6,428 nucleotides of DNA from an uncultured Pseudomonadales bacterium (GTDB taxonomy: Bacteria > Pseudomonadota > Gammaproteobacteria > Pseudomonadales > Porticoccaceae), in NCBI GenBank assembly GCA_937998635.1, contig CALLDA010000106.1, positions 1 through 6,428 on the forward strand, in the 5' to 3' direction. Every line of letters begins with the position of its first letter. Position 1 is the stretch's first letter. This document shows, piece after piece, positions 6,277 to 6,428 of this stretch. The translations under genes were made by a program, and so were the position numbers. The notes beneath the pieces are model-generated. The model saw only the letters and a program-made list of their open reading frames with translations, ran no database searches and was not told the origin of the DNA.

Positions 6277-6428
6277 AAATCTTAATTAATTTAACCATCC
6301 AGTGGGTTTGCATTCTCATGGCTTTATCTATGGGCTCACGTGATTCAAAACACAGTGAACACTGGCCGCGATCACCAAAGGTTTTTACCACCGACGGCTG
6401 AAAGGTTGATAGACGAGCTAAGCCTGAT
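6275..6428 (-). CDS. Partial gene, C-terminal 50 residues of an unrecognised protein
   Basis: Reading in from the window's right edge on the minus strand, one frame is open for 50 codons and ends in TGA at 6277-6275. The other two minus-strand frames hit stops early (TAG at 6421-6419; TGA at about 6374). The peptide contains VVKTFGDRGQCSLCFESR (residues 13-30) and ends MQTHWMVKLIKI. It has a Cys-x-x-Cys (23-26), as in small metal sites or redox pairs, but I recognise no family. Support for coding is the balanced composition and the stop nested in the Rieske ribosome site, typical of adjacent operon genes. The fragment is short, so coding remains an inference. The start is outside the window. 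Confidence 0.5.
   Translation of the reverse strand, partial: SGLARLSTFQPSVVKTFGDRGQCSLCFESREPIDKAMRMQTHWMVKLIKI

Noticed and set aside
6319..6411. Short plus-strand ORF beginning ATG GCT TTA near the right edge
   Set aside because: It is about 29 codons, has no clear ribosome site, and lies opposite the better-supported minus-strand gene end.

Overview
The window looks like an ordinary chromosomal stretch of a proteobacterium, most likely a marine-type gammaproteobacterium. That placement is an inference from roughly even base composition, AGGAG-like ribosome binding sites and the mix of gene families; there is no rRNA or marker gene to confirm it. I see no mobile element, tRNA, CRISPR array or phage gene.

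The plus-strand half (1-3268) holds three genes. First is the 3' end of a diguanylate cyclase (GGEEF active site, RxxD inhibitory site, start outside the window). After a 164-bp gap come a 12-helix major facilitator transporter of the oxalate/formate or monocarboxylate type and, 68 bp later, an acyl-CoA dehydrogenase. The last two are plausibly co-transcribed and would make sense as uptake and alpha,beta-oxidation of an organic acid. The dehydrogenase lacks the usual C-terminal catalytic glutamate but has a Glu-Arg pair at the position used by isovaleryl-CoA and long-chain dehydrogenases.

The minus-strand half (3300-6428) reads towards the first and meets it across a 31-bp convergent junction. 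In transcription order it holds: the C-terminal end of an unrecognised protein cut by the window edge; a Rieske non-haem iron oxygenase alpha subunit that starts at TTG 10 bp after the previous stop; a 189-bp spacer ending in a possible 14-codon leader overlapping the next start as TAATG; a tail-anchored thioredoxin-fold protein resembling iodothyronine deiodinases but with Cys in place of selenocysteine; and a double-anchored membrane protein of unknown function, which has a good Shine-Dalgarno but ATC where the start codon should be.

The parts most worth a second look are the deiodinase-like/unknown membrane protein pair beside a Rieske oxygenase, the missing canonical start codon, and the relocated catalytic base in the dehydrogenase. 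None of these proves a new system; the gene pair is the best candidate for an undescribed function.
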